A DNA stretch of 32,451 nt from a virus. The stretch lies in the IMG/VR virus record IMGVR_UViG_3300046492_000303, positions 1 through 32,451 of that record, one strand, 5' to 3'. Below the pieces are notes generated by a model, which saw only the letters and a program-made list of their open reading frames with translations, did not search any database and was not told where the DNA came from. The position numbers and the translations under genes were made by a program. Positions 6,350-13,744 of the stretch are shown in pieces. The stretch's first letter is position 1. Each line of letters opens with the position of its first letter.

Positions 6350-8947
6350 ATGGCGAACGATCTTAAATTGCGCGTGCTGTTCGATATGGTCGACGGCGCA
6401 ACACGGCCGATTCGGAACATCCTGAACGGTAACAAGGGCCTGGCGAAGTCGCTGAAAGAGTCACGCGACGAACTCGGCAAGCTACAGAAAACGCAAAAGG
6501 ACGTTGCCGCGTTTCGCGATATGCGCACCGGCCTGGCGGGCGCCTCGCGCAACATGCGCGACGCCCAGGCCCGCGTTTCGCAGCTCGCCGGCGAGATTAA
6601 GGCGAGCGATTCGCCTACGAAGGCAATGACCGCGGAGTTTGAGCGGGCGAAGCGATCGGCCGCCCAGCTCACGGCCGCGCACGACGCCCAGGCGAACAAG
6701 GTGCGCGAGCTGCGCACGCGCCTCACGGCCGCCGGCATCGATACGCGCAACCTGTCGCAACACGAGCGCGACTTGCGTTCGAGCATGGCCGCGACGATCG
6801 GCGTAATGACGACGCAGCAAAACAAGCTCGCCGAGCTGACCTCGCGCACGAAGCGACTCGCCGAGGCGCGCGAGAAAATGAACCGCACGAAGGAATTCGC
6901 CGGCTCGATGGCGGGCGCCGGCGCTAAAGCAATGGCCGGCGGCGCCGTTGTCGGCGCTGCGACGCTGGTTCCGATCGCGGCCTATGCGAAGGCCGAGGAA
7001 TCGGCGACGCAGCTCTCTAGCGCGCTGATGCGCGCCGGCGGAGTCGTGCCCCCTGAATTCGAAAAGATCAACGCGCTCGCGATGAAACTCGGCGACCGGC
7101 TACCCGGTACAACGTCCGATTTTCAAGACATGATGACCATGTTGACGCGCCAGGGCATTAGCGCGCAATCGATCCTCGGCGGCATGGGCGAAGCGACCGC
7201 ATATCTCGCCGTGCAGCTCAAGAAAACGCCGGCCGAGGCGGCCGAATTTACGGCCAAGCTACAGGACGCCACGCGCACGACCGAAAAAGATATGTTGTCG
7301 CTTACCGACGTGATTCAAAAGGCGTTCATGCTCGGCGTTGACGATAACAACATGCTCAACGGGTTCGCCAAGCTCGGCCCCGCGATGGACACCATCAAGC
7401 AAAAAGGCATCGAAGGCGCGAAGGCGCTCGCGCCGCTGCTGGTGATGGCCGATCAATCGGGCATGGAAGGAAGCGCGGCCGGCAACGCCTACCGGAAGGT
7501 GTTTCAACTCGGCATGGATGCGAAGAAAGTCGCGAAGGCAAACAAGGCCCTCGGCGGCGGCATGAAACTCGACTTTACGAACGGTAAAGGCGAATTCGGC
7601 GGCCTCGATAACATGTTCAAGCAATTCGACAAACTCAAGGGCCTGTCGACGCAAAAGCGCCTCGGCGTGACCAAAGAGATTTTCGGCGACGACGCTGAAA
7701 CGCTCCAGGTTATTTCCCTGATGATCGAGAAAGGGAAAGCCGGCTATGAGGAAGTGCAAGGCAAGATGGCCGCACAAGCCTCGATGCAAGAGCGCGTCAA
7801 TAAGCAACTCGGCACGCTGAAAAACCTATGGGAAGCGGCCGGCGGCACATTCACGAATGGCCTCGTTGCGTTCGGCGAAGCGATCGCACCGGAAATTAAA
7901 GGCGTCGTCGAATGGCTCGGCGATATGTCGCAACGCATGGGCGCGTTCGCGCGTGAAAACCCTCGCGTCGCGAATGCGCTGATGAAAACGGCCGCGATCC
8001 TGGCCGTATTGCTCACGGTCGGCGGCGGCATTACGGTAATGCTCGCCGGCGTACTGGCGCCGCTCGCAATCCTGCGTTTCAGTATGACCGCGCTCGGCAT
8101 GCAAGGCGGCATCCTGGCGCGCGTGCTCGGCTTTGGCGCGACCGCGTTGCGCGCCGTAGGATCGGCCGCGATGTTCGTCGGCCGCGCGTTGCTGATGAAC
8201 CCTATCGGCCTGGCAATCACCGCGATCGCGGTCGGCGCTTTCCTGATCTATCAGTATTGGGAGCCGATCAAGGCATTTTTCGGCGGCCTATGGGATAGCG
8301 TGCGCCAGGCGTTTTCCGGCGGCCTCGCCGGCGTCGCGCAGCTCATTCTCAACTGGTCCCCGATGGGCCTGTTTTACCAGGCGTTTGCGGCCGTGCTGCA
8401 ATGGTTCGGCTTTGATATGCCGTCGAAGTTTTCGGAGTTTGGCGCGAACCTGATCGCCGGCCTCGTCAACGGCATCACCGGCGGCCTCGGCGCCGTGCAA
8501 GCGGCAATCACCAACGTCGCGAGCAACACCGTCGATTGGTTCAAGGAAAAGCTCGGCATTCATAGCCCGTCGCGCGTGTTCGGCGAGCTGGGCGGATTCA
8601 TCACCCAGGGCGCGGCGATCGGCATGGAAGGCGAGCAAGGGCGCATTGCAAAAGCTGCGGTCGGCCTGGCGACGCTCGCGGCGACCTCGTTCGCGGCACC
8701 TGGCGCGGCAAATGCGGCCGGCATGCCGCTCGGCGGCCCTGGCGTACCCATTGATACCCGACCGCCGATCGCGGCCCGCCAGGCGCCCGGAAATTCGGCC
8801 GGCGGGGCATCGGCGGCCGGCGGCGATACGTACATTTTCAACATCACCGGCGGCGACGCGAAGGCGATCGGCGATCAAATTCGCGCCGAGCTGCAAAAGA
8901 TCGAGCGCGAGAAGCGATCGCGCCTCGGCTCGCGCCTGTCGGATTGA
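6350..8947 (+). CDS. T: Tail tape measure protein gpT
   Basis: The product has 865 residues (P2 T is about 815). It sets tail length and passes to the host membrane during injection. Residues 1 to about 190 are charged and helical, likely coiled coil (DELGKLQKTQKDVAAFRDM, LTSRTKRLAEAREKMNR). From about 215 to 500 comes the TP901/phage-related minor tail domain (SATQLSSALMRAGGVVPPEF, EVQGKMAAQASMQERVNKQL). Hydrophobic segments lie near residues 545-580 and 615-640, followed by FFGGLWDSVRQAF and the GIHSPSRVF motif found in many tape measures. The start lies 4 bases after the E' stop. The C-terminus is Ala/Gly-rich. Confidence 0.95.
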   Translation: MANDLKLRVLFDMVDGATRPIRNILNGNKGLAKSLKESRDELGKLQKTQKDVAAFRDMRTGLAGASRNMRDAQARVSQLAGEIKASDSPTKAMTAEFERAKRSAAQLTAAHDAQANKVRELRTRLTAAGIDTRNLSQHERDLRSSMAATIGVMTTQQNKLAELTSRTKRLAEAREKMNRTKEFAGSMAGAGAKAMAGGAVVGAATLVPIAAYAKAEESATQLSSALMRAGGVVPPEFEKINALAMKLGDRLPGTTSDFQDMMTMLTRQGISAQSILGGMGEATAYLAVQLKKTPAEAAEFTAKLQDATRTTEKDMLSLTDVIQKAFMLGVDDNNMLNGFAKLGPAMDTIKQKGIEGAKALAPLLVMADQSGMEGSAAGNAYRKVFQLGMDAKKVAKANKALGGGMKLDFTNGKGEFGGLDNMFKQFDKLKGLSTQKRLGVTKEIFGDDAETLQVISLMIEKGKAGYEEVQGKMAAQASMQERVNKQLGTLKNLWEAAGGTFTNGLVAFGEAIAPEIKGVVEWLGDMSQRMGAFARENPRVANALMKTAAILAVLLTVGGGITVMLAGVLAPLAILRFSMTALGMQGGILARVLGFGATALRAVGSAAMFVGRALLMNPIGLAITAIAVGAFLIYQYWEPIKAFFGGLWDSVRQAFSGGLAGVAQLILNWSPMGLFYQAFAAVLQWFGFDMPSKFSEFGANLIAGLVNGITGGLGAVQAAITNVASNTVDWFKEKLGIHSPSRVFGELGGFITQGAAIGMEGEQGRIAKAAVGLATLAATSFAAPGAANAAGMPLGGPGVPIDTRPPIAARQAPGNSAGGASAAGGDTYIFNITGGDAKAIGDQIRAELQKIEREKRSRLGSRLSD

Positions 8948-8961
8948 ACGGAGAAATAAAG

Positions 8962-9387
8962 ATGCTGGCATCACTCGGGCAATTCGTTTTCAGTCTGTCG
9001 GACCTGGCTTTTAGCGAGCTGCAACGGCGCACGAGCTGGAAGCACGCGAGCACGTCGCGCGTCGGCGGGCGCAATGCGCGGCAATTCACCGGCGCCGGCG
9101 ACGATGCGATCACGTTGACCGGCTGGTTTGCGCCCGATCAACTCGGCGGCAAGCTGTCGTCGCTTACCGAGCTGCGCACGATGGGCGACGCCGGCGACGC
9201 TTACGTGCTCGTCGACGGCGCCGGCTCTGTCTATGGCGCCTTTGTGATCGAAGGACTCGACGAAGGGCAAACGCTGCACGCGAAGGACGGAACGCCGCGC
9301 CGTGTCGAATTCACGTTGAGCCTAATGCGCGTCGACGATGGACTCGTGAAAACGAAGGCGAACACGACGAAGGGCGAAACGGCATGA
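8962..9387 (+). CDS. U: Tail completion protein gpU
   Basis: The product has 141 residues from the ATG at 8962, preceded by GGAG 7 bases upstream; an in-frame TTG at 8944 is a weaker choice. It matches the P2 gpU family: MLASLGQFVFSLSDLAFSELQRRTSW at the N-terminus, then RVGGRNARQFTGAGDDAITLTGWF and RVEFTLSLMRVDDGL. gpU acts at tail tip or tail completion. The stop overlaps the D start as ATGA. Confidence 0.93.
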   Translation: MLASLGQFVFSLSDLAFSELQRRTSWKHASTSRVGGRNARQFTGAGDDAITLTGWFAPDQLGGKLSSLTELRTMGDAGDAYVLVDGAGSVYGAFVIEGLDEGQTLHAKDGTPRRVEFTLSLMRVDDGLVKTKANTTKGETA

Positions 9388-10421
9388 AGCAACCGAAGCC
9401 CGAATATCAAATCACGCTCGACGGCCGCGACCTCACGAGCAAGATCGCCCCGCGCCTCATTTCGCTGTCGCTGTCCGAATCGCGATCGGACGAAGCCGAC
9501 ACGCTCGATATCACGCTCGACGATTCCGAGGGATTGCTCGCGATCCCCGCGCGCGGCGCCGTGCTGCGCGTTGCGTTCGGCTGGTCCGATACCGGCATCG
9601 TCGACAAAGGAAGTTTCACGGTCGACGAAGTTGAACATAGCGGCGCCCCGGATATCCTCACCATTCGGGCGCGGTCGGCCTCGATGACAAAGGAAATGGG
9701 CGAGCGCATCGAACGGAGCTGGCACGGCGAGACAATCGGCGCGATCGTTCGCAAGATCGCCGGCAAGCACGGCCTCAAGCCGGCGATCGCCGACGCCCTG
9801 GCGAAAGTCGCGATTGCTCATATCGATCAAACGCACGAGTCGGATATGTCGTTTCTCACGCGCCTAGCGAAGCGTTACGACGCCGTGATGAACGTGAAAG
9901 ACACGCACTTGCTCTTTATGCCGATCGGGCACGGCACGACCGCAAAGGGCACGAAACTCGAATCGATCGAGCTGACGAGAAAGGACGGCGACCAACACCG
10001 CTATCACATCGCAGAGCGCGAGAACTATGCCGGCGTGCGTGCGAACTACCACGGCACCGGCCGCAAGAAACGCGAGTCTGTCGTCGTCGGCGGCGAAAGC
10101 AATCACAACATCAAAGTATTGCCCGAGACGTATGCGACCGAGGCGGACGCACGCGCGGCGGCAACGGCCGAATTCAATCGCACGAAACGCAGTCAAGCAA
10201 CGATGGATTACACGCTCGCGCTCGGCCGCCCCGACCTGTACCCCGAGATTCCCGTCTATCTCAACGGGTTCAAGCCCGATATCGACGCGCAATCCTGGCT
10301 CGCAAAGAAGGTAAAGCACACGATCGGCGACGGCGGATACACGACCGCGCTCGAGCTGGAGACGCGCGACGATCCGACGAGCGACCGGCACCGCTCACAC
10401 TTTCGCAAGGGCGGGCAATAA
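9384..10421 (+). CDS. D: Tail hub protein gpD
   Basis: The product has 345 residues (P2 D is about 387). It is the late control D / gp27-like baseplate hub protein that carries the gpV spike. Visible family segments are LSLSESRSDEADTLDITLDD, GWSDTGIVDKGSFTVDEVEHSG, HGETIGAIVRKIAGKHGL, HIDQTHESDMSFLTRLAKRYDAV and KVLPETYATEADARAAA. Translation is coupled to U by the ATGA overlap. It is the last gene of the tail transcript, and a terminator follows 28 bases after its stop. Confidence 0.95.
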   Translation: MKQPKPEYQITLDGRDLTSKIAPRLISLSLSESRSDEADTLDITLDDSEGLLAIPARGAVLRVAFGWSDTGIVDKGSFTVDEVEHSGAPDILTIRARSASMTKEMGERIERSWHGETIGAIVRKIAGKHGLKPAIADALAKVAIAHIDQTHESDMSFLTRLAKRYDAVMNVKDTHLLFMPIGHGTTAKGTKLESIELTRKDGDQHRYHIAERENYAGVRANYHGTGRKKRESVVVGGESNHNIKVLPETYATEADARAAATAEFNRTKRSQATMDYTLALGRPDLYPEIPVYLNGFKPDIDAQSWLAKKVKHTIGDGGYTTALELETRDDPTSDRHRSHFRKGGQ

Positions 10422-10449
10422 ACGACCGTTTTCGTTACTGTTCGGGTTT

Positions 10450-10473
10450 GGGGCGTTCGACGCCCCTTTTTTT
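10450..10473 (+). terminator. Rho-independent terminator ending the tail operon
   Basis: GGGGCGT (10450-10456), loop TCG, ACGCCCC (10460-10466), then seven T (10467-10473): a perfect 7-bp GC-rich stem with a U-tract just after gene D. It separates the tail genes from the accessory genes. Confidence 0.93.
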
Positions 10474-10558
10474 CGCCCATACCGTAAAGAAACCTCGTAA
10501 AATAATCAAAGTAACGAAAACCCCCGCGACTCGGGTTTATTGACTCTGAGAGAAAAAC
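10474..10558 (+). promoter_or_regulatory. AT-rich leader, possible promoter of the accessory genes
   Basis: The segment between the terminator and the next ATG is much more AT-rich than the surrounding sequence. It contains TAAAAT at 10498-10503 as a possible -10, but no good -35 at the right distance. A small CCCG-CGACT-CGGG hairpin lies at 10523-10535, followed by TTTATT. I consider an independent promoter likely from the context (a gene directly after a strong terminator), but the exact site is uncertain. Confidence 0.35.
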
Positions 10559-11023
10559 ATGCGATCGACTCAACACCTAATCCTTATGGCGTGCTCGGCA
10601 ACGAAGGCCGCGACGGCGGCGCCCGCGCTCGATCTTTACCAGGGCGTCATGTATTCGACCTTTCGCGCCAACGCGCCCGCCACGCGGCCGGCCGTCGTGA
10701 TCCTGTCGGCGAAGCATGGGTTTCTGCCGGCCGATCAAATCACCGAGCCTTACGAGCAACGTATGACCGAGGCGCGCGCCGACGAAATGCTCGCCGAGCT
10801 GCCGGATTTCGACGCGATCGAATGGCCCTCGGACGTGCGCGCGATCTTTCTCGCCGGCGGCAAGACATACCGGCGCGTAATGCGCGCGGCGATCAAGCGG
10901 CGCATTGAACTCGGCATGATGCCGGCCGACGTAGCGATCACTCAAACGGCCGGCGGCATCGGCTACCAACGCGCGCAGCTCGGCGGATATCTGCGCGCTA
11001 TGGGGGCATGCGATGCGCAATGA
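10559..11023 (+). CDS. DUF6884-like accessory protein
   Basis: The product has 154 residues of unknown biochemical role. The N-terminus LILMACSATKA, then ALDLYQGVMYSTFR, then ILSAKHGFLPADQITEPYEQRM follow the pattern of the DUF6884 family (Cys-x-x-x-Lys, DLY, LSAKHG, EPY). The LSAKHG...PY segment is reminiscent of the YaaA/DUF328 fold, but that link is only suggested by motif. The gene follows a terminator and precedes a short overlapping gene and a recombinase. This is a cargo ('moron') position, so a role in lysogen fitness or phage competition is possible but unproven. The start ATG is preceded by GAGAGAAAA. Confidence 0.7.
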   Translation: MRSTQHLILMACSATKAATAAPALDLYQGVMYSTFRANAPATRPAVVILSAKHGFLPADQITEPYEQRMTEARADEMLAELPDFDAIEWPSDVRAIFLAGGKTYRRVMRAAIKRRIELGMMPADVAITQTAGGIGYQRAQLGGYLRAMGACDAQ

Positions 11024-11330
11024 AACCCCTGCATGGTTCGCTGTCGACCCCGAGGCAATGAGGCGCGACCTGTACATCGGCACATTCGAGCCGACGCCTC
11101 GCACGCAGCTCGACGAGCTGGCCGCCGAGTATCACGAGCGATGCGAGACATACGATCGACGCGTATGCACTGGCCCGATAGTGCGCGGCTCGATCGCGCC
11201 GGCAAACCCTCGCGAGCTGCTGCTCATCAATAGGCATGCAATCGCGGTATTGCGCGAGCTGCGAAGCCGCGCCGAGCTGCACGGCTTTTCACCGATTCAA
11301 CTTTTCAAAGCGATCCACAACCATGCGTGA
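11013..11330 (+). CDS. Small hypothetical protein
   Basis: The product has 105 residues and is not recognised. The start ATG overlaps the end of the preceding gene by 11 bases and has GGGGG 6 bases upstream. The stop overlaps the ATG of the serine recombinase by 8 bases, so all three genes look co-translated. The sequence has a moderately acidic N-terminal half (FEPTPRTQLDELAAEYHERCETYDRR) and a helical C-terminal half (INRHAIAVLRELRSRAELHG, FKAIHNHA). No membrane segment or known motif is visible. Codon use matches the neighbouring phage genes. Confidence 0.7.
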   Translation: MRNETPAWFAVDPEAMRRDLYIGTFEPTPRTQLDELAAEYHERCETYDRRVCTGPIVRGSIAPANPRELLLINRHAIAVLRELRSRAELHGFSPIQLFKAIHNHA

Positions 11331-12006
11331 TCCGGCTGACAAGGCAACGCTCGATATCGTGACCGGCGGCATGCGCATCGGCTATGCGCGCGTTTCGACG
11401 GTCGATCAAAACTTAGAGCTGCAACGCGACGCGCTCGCGCGAGCTGGTTGCGTGCAGGTATATGAGGAAAAGGCGAGCGGCAAGGCGAAGGCCGGCCGGC
11501 CCGAGCTGGCGAACATGATGCGCGCGTTACGCAAGGGCGACACGCTGATCGTTTGGCGCCTCGATCGCCTCGGCCGATCGCTTGTCGACCTGGTGCAAAT
11601 CGTCGACGAGCTGGCCGCGCGTGGCGTCGCGTTCGAAAGCCTCTCGGAAAAGATCGACACGAGCACCGCGCAAGGCCGCATGTTTTTCGGCTTTATGGCC
11701 GCTATGGCGCAATACCAACGCGACGTGATAAGCGAGAACACGAAGGCCGGTTTAGAAGCATCGAAGGCACGCGGGCGCTCGGGCGGGCGCCCTGCCAAGC
11801 TCGACGACAAGGCGATCGCCGAAATACGCGTGCTGCGCGCAAGCCCTGACATATCGATGGCGAGCATCGCGAAGCGCTACGGCGTAAGCAAGCCGACGCT
11901 TTACAACGCTCTCGAACGGGCATCGAAAAAAGAGCTAGAAAAAGCAAAACCGGCGCGCAAGAAAGCTACCGCACGCGCCGTAAATGCCCGAAGCAATACC
12001 CGATGA
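11323..12006 (+). CDS. Serine recombinase (resolvase/invertase family)
   Basis: The product has 227 residues from the ATG at 11323; a start at 11371 (MRIGYARVST) is an alternative. The catalytic domain shows YARVST with the nucleophile at Ser25, VDQNLELQRDAL, and LIVWRLDRLGRSLVDLV with the conserved arginines. A C-terminal helix-turn-helix follows (AEIRVLRASPDISMASIAKRYGVSKPTLYNAL). It is a small Tn3-resolvase/Hin-type enzyme and not a large integrase. In a phage that lives as a plasmid, its likely job is resolving multimers. I see no inverted fibre module for it to flip. A 41-base tail-to-tail overlap with the repressor gene links the two. Confidence 0.92.
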   Translation: MRDPADKATLDIVTGGMRIGYARVSTVDQNLELQRDALARAGCVQVYEEKASGKAKAGRPELANMMRALRKGDTLIVWRLDRLGRSLVDLVQIVDELAARGVAFESLSEKIDTSTAQGRMFFGFMAAMAQYQRDVISENTKAGLEASKARGRSGGRPAKLDDKAIAEIRVLRASPDISMASIAKRYGVSKPTLYNALERASKKELEKAKPARKKATARAVNARSNTR

Positions 12007-12634
12007 AATCTAGGGCGTCGGCCTGGTCGGCGCTTACCACTTCATTTTCATAGTTCGGGTTATCACATAGCAGGTGCAACGCGCCCCCGTGCATGCGTTG
12101 CACTCGCCGCAAGCGAAGGCTCTCGCCGACTCGCAAAACAAACACGCCGTCTAGGTCGCGCGGCCGGCGATCGACGAACACGACATCGCCGTCGGCAATC
12201 GTCGGCGACATACAGTTACCCGGAATGCGCATCGCCACGGTATCAGGGATGCTCACGCCCTCGCCCTCGATCCACGCTTGCGGCATGCGCATCGAACATT
12301 GCGCGATTTCTCCCTCGATAAAGCTCGGCATATCAAACGCGGGTATCTCGACGTACTGACTATCGGGCAACACAAGCCCCTCGGGGTGTAGGTCTAACTC
12401 GGGTTCCTCGATCCCAGGCACGCCGCGCCCGAGCACCAACCAATCGAGACTGACCCCATGTTTTTCCGCGATCGTCATGCACTCGGCGAACGGTATTCGA
12501 TCGCGAATTTTCCATACGGCCGTTGTGCTGCGCGATGCACCTAATGACTCGGCCAATTCAACATCTTTTGTAACGCCGACTACCTCTTTCATTCTGTCGA
12601 CGATGGCTTGAACAAGCGCCTTTTTGTGTTCCAT
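11966..12634 (-). CDS. cI: CI-like repressor with degenerate S24 peptidase dyad
   Basis: The product has 222 residues. The N-terminal helix-turn-helix is of the phage CI type (VELAESLGASRSTTAVWKIRDRIPF, then IAEKHGVSLDWLVLGRG). The C-terminal half is LexA/S24-like (IPGNCMSPTIADGDVVFVDRR). The usual G-x-SM nucleophile position reads GNCM, with Cys141 (TGT) in place of Ser, and the usual catalytic Lys position reads Arg176 (LRLRRV). The repressor is therefore predicted to be poorly self-cleaving or not at all, which would fit P2-like lysogens that are not SOS-inducible. It is divergent from the small RHH gene across an operator region, and its 3' end overlaps the recombinase gene. Confidence 0.9.
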   Translation of the reverse strand: MEHKKALVQAIVDRMKEVVGVTKDVELAESLGASRSTTAVWKIRDRIPFAECMTIAEKHGVSLDWLVLGRGVPGIEEPELDLHPEGLVLPDSQYVEIPAFDMPSFIEGEIAQCSMRMPQAWIEGEGVSIPDTVAMRIPGNCMSPTIADGDVVFVDRRPRDLDGVFVLRVGESLRLRRVQRMHGGALHLLCDNPNYENEVVSADQADALDFIGYCFGHLRRVR

Positions 12635-12649
12635 TTCGGCCTATTAAGG

Positions 12650-12734
12650 TTACAAATTTGTATGTTTGTTAGCGTACAGTAAGGTATATAATTACAGCTA
12701 GTAACACCTGGAAACTAACTGTTACAACCTGTAA
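12650..12734. promoter_or_regulatory. Immunity operators: three related 13-bp dyads
   Basis: Between the divergent repressor and RHH genes lie TTACAAATTTGTA (12650-12662; contains the perfect palindrome TACAAATTTGTA), TTACAGCTAGTAA (12692-12704) and TTACAACCTGTAA (12722-12734; arms TTACA/TGTAA perfect). Starts are 42 and 30 bp apart, close to whole helical turns. The middle one touches the -10 box of the rightward promoter. They are likely binding sites for the CI-like repressor, the RHH protein, or both. Confidence 0.65.
12666..12692 (+). promoter_or_regulatory. Early rightward promoter
   Basis: A perfect TATAAT (12687-12692) follows TTGTTA (12666-12671) at 15 bp; TTTGTT (12665-12670) at 16 bp is an alternative -35. 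It points at the RHH-ogr-primase genes, and the middle operator overlaps its -10 end. Expected leader is about 40 bases. Confidence 0.65.
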
Positions 12735-12740
12735 ACCCAT

Positions 12741-12932
12741 ATGCCAACACTTAACACCTCTCTCCCAACCGCCAAGCGCGTTCCGATCCCGCTTAATGGC
12801 GACGAAATCGACACGCTTCAAAAGCTCGCCGCATCCGATCAACGACCCGTTTCGGCAATGGCCCGGATTATCTACCTCGCCGGACTTGAGCAATATGCCG
12901 CAAAACACATTAAGAACGGCCGTCGTAAATAG
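12741..12932 (+). CDS. Small ribbon-helix-helix-like protein, Cro/Apl position
   Basis: The product has 63 residues. The segment RVPIPLNGDEIDTLQKLAASD followed by PVSAMARIIYLAGLEQYA has the strand-helix-helix layout of CopG/Arc-type regulators. It is the first gene of the rightward early operon, opposite the repressor, which is where P2-like phages keep cox or another lysogeny-antagonising regulator. A role as Cro/Cox analogue is therefore inferred from position. The ATG follows directly after the third operator with no clear Shine-Dalgarno sequence, so expression may be low. Confidence 0.7.
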   Translation: MPTLNTSLPTAKRVPIPLNGDEIDTLQKLAASDQRPVSAMARIIYLAGLEQYAAKHIKNGRRK

Positions 12933-12997
12933 TTGTATTTACCGTGAAGGATTAAGGCCGGGGGCGGATTCCTTATTTCTGAACGGGTATAGACACC

Positions 12998-13246
12998 ATG
13001 CGAATCACTCTGAGCTGTCCACATTGCCGAAGCCGCGTTATCGCTCGCACTTCTCGCGAGCTGACGACGACGATGCGCGAAATCGTGTTTGTCTGCGTTG
13101 ACTACACATGCGGGCATACGTTCGTCGCGAATCTCGAAGCCGTGCGAACGCTGTCGCCGAGCGCCAAGCCGAACCCGGCTATCGGCTTGCCTTTGTCGCC
13201 ACACGTCAAAGAACGCGTGATGAAGCAACTTCAATTGTTGGACTGA
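12998..13246 (+). CDS. ogr: Ogr/Delta-type late transcription activator
   Basis: The product has 82 residues. Four cysteines sit at 7, 10, 33 and 38 (C-x2-C-x22-C-x4-C), the zinc-binding spacing I recall for P2 Ogr. Family sequence features such as ARTSRELT and the aromatic after the last Cys-Gly-His are present. Ogr binds dyads upstream of late promoters and contacts RNA polymerase alpha to turn on head, lysis and tail operons. In P2 ogr lies after D; here it sits in the early operon downstream of the repressor-controlled promoter, so late expression should depend directly on release of repression. Confidence 0.92.
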   Translation: MRITLSCPHCRSRVIARTSRELTTTMREIVFVCVDYTCGHTFVANLEAVRTLSPSAKPNPAIGLPLSPHVKERVMKQLQLLD

Positions 13247-13267
13247 GAGACAACCGAAGGAAAGACC

Positions 13268-13654
13268 ATGAGCACCGATAAAAACCTGCATTACCTGGCC
13301 CTCGCCTTTCTGGCCGAACACCAAGGCGCACACCTGGATCACGACCGCACCTTGCTCGTTACGCGATGCGTTGCGCACCTGATCGAAACGTGCATGGTTT
13401 CGAGCCGTGAGGCGGAAGTGTCCACGCTGCAAGCGCTCGGCGAATACGATTCGCGCAAGTGCGCCGCGTATGTCGATATGGGCCTCACGACGAGCCACGC
13501 CGTTTTCATCCGTGACCCTCGCACGGCACGCATTCGCGTGTTCACCGTTGCCGAGCTGGTCGACCTGGTGAAAACGCCGGCGCTTTCGAGCCTGCCCGTA
13601 CCGAGCACCCGCACCATGCTCGCGAACGGCGTCGCCGAACCACTCTCGCACTAA
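13268..13654 (+). CDS. Hypothetical early protein
   Basis: The product has 128 residues and is not recognised. A strong ribosome site (GAAGGAAAG) precedes the ATG, and it lies 21 bases after ogr, so the two are probably co-transcribed. The sequence begins with a helical segment (LALAFLAEHQGAHL) and has a compact middle with several cysteines (TRCVAHLIETC, SRKCAAYVDMG), ending RIRVFTVAELVDLVKTP. No membrane segment or known catalytic motif is visible. Base composition and codon use match the adjacent phage genes. Confidence 0.8.
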   Translation: MSTDKNLHYLALAFLAEHQGAHLDHDRTLLVTRCVAHLIETCMVSSREAEVSTLQALGEYDSRKCAAYVDMGLTTSHAVFIRDPRTARIRVFTVAELVDLVKTPALSSLPVPSTRTMLANGVAEPLSH

Positions 13655-13744
13655 AACTCCCCTGCATTCCGAAGGCCCTGCCGCGCTCGCCCGAGCTGCG
13701 GCCGGGATGACTCACGCCTAAAAAACGCGAAAGACCCAAATACG

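Noticed and set aside
11323-12006. Serine recombinase as a tail-fibre DNA invertase
   Set aside because: No inverted partial copy of the H tip or of G is present near H, and no pair of inverted crossover sites was seen. Multimer resolution fits a plasmid prophage better.
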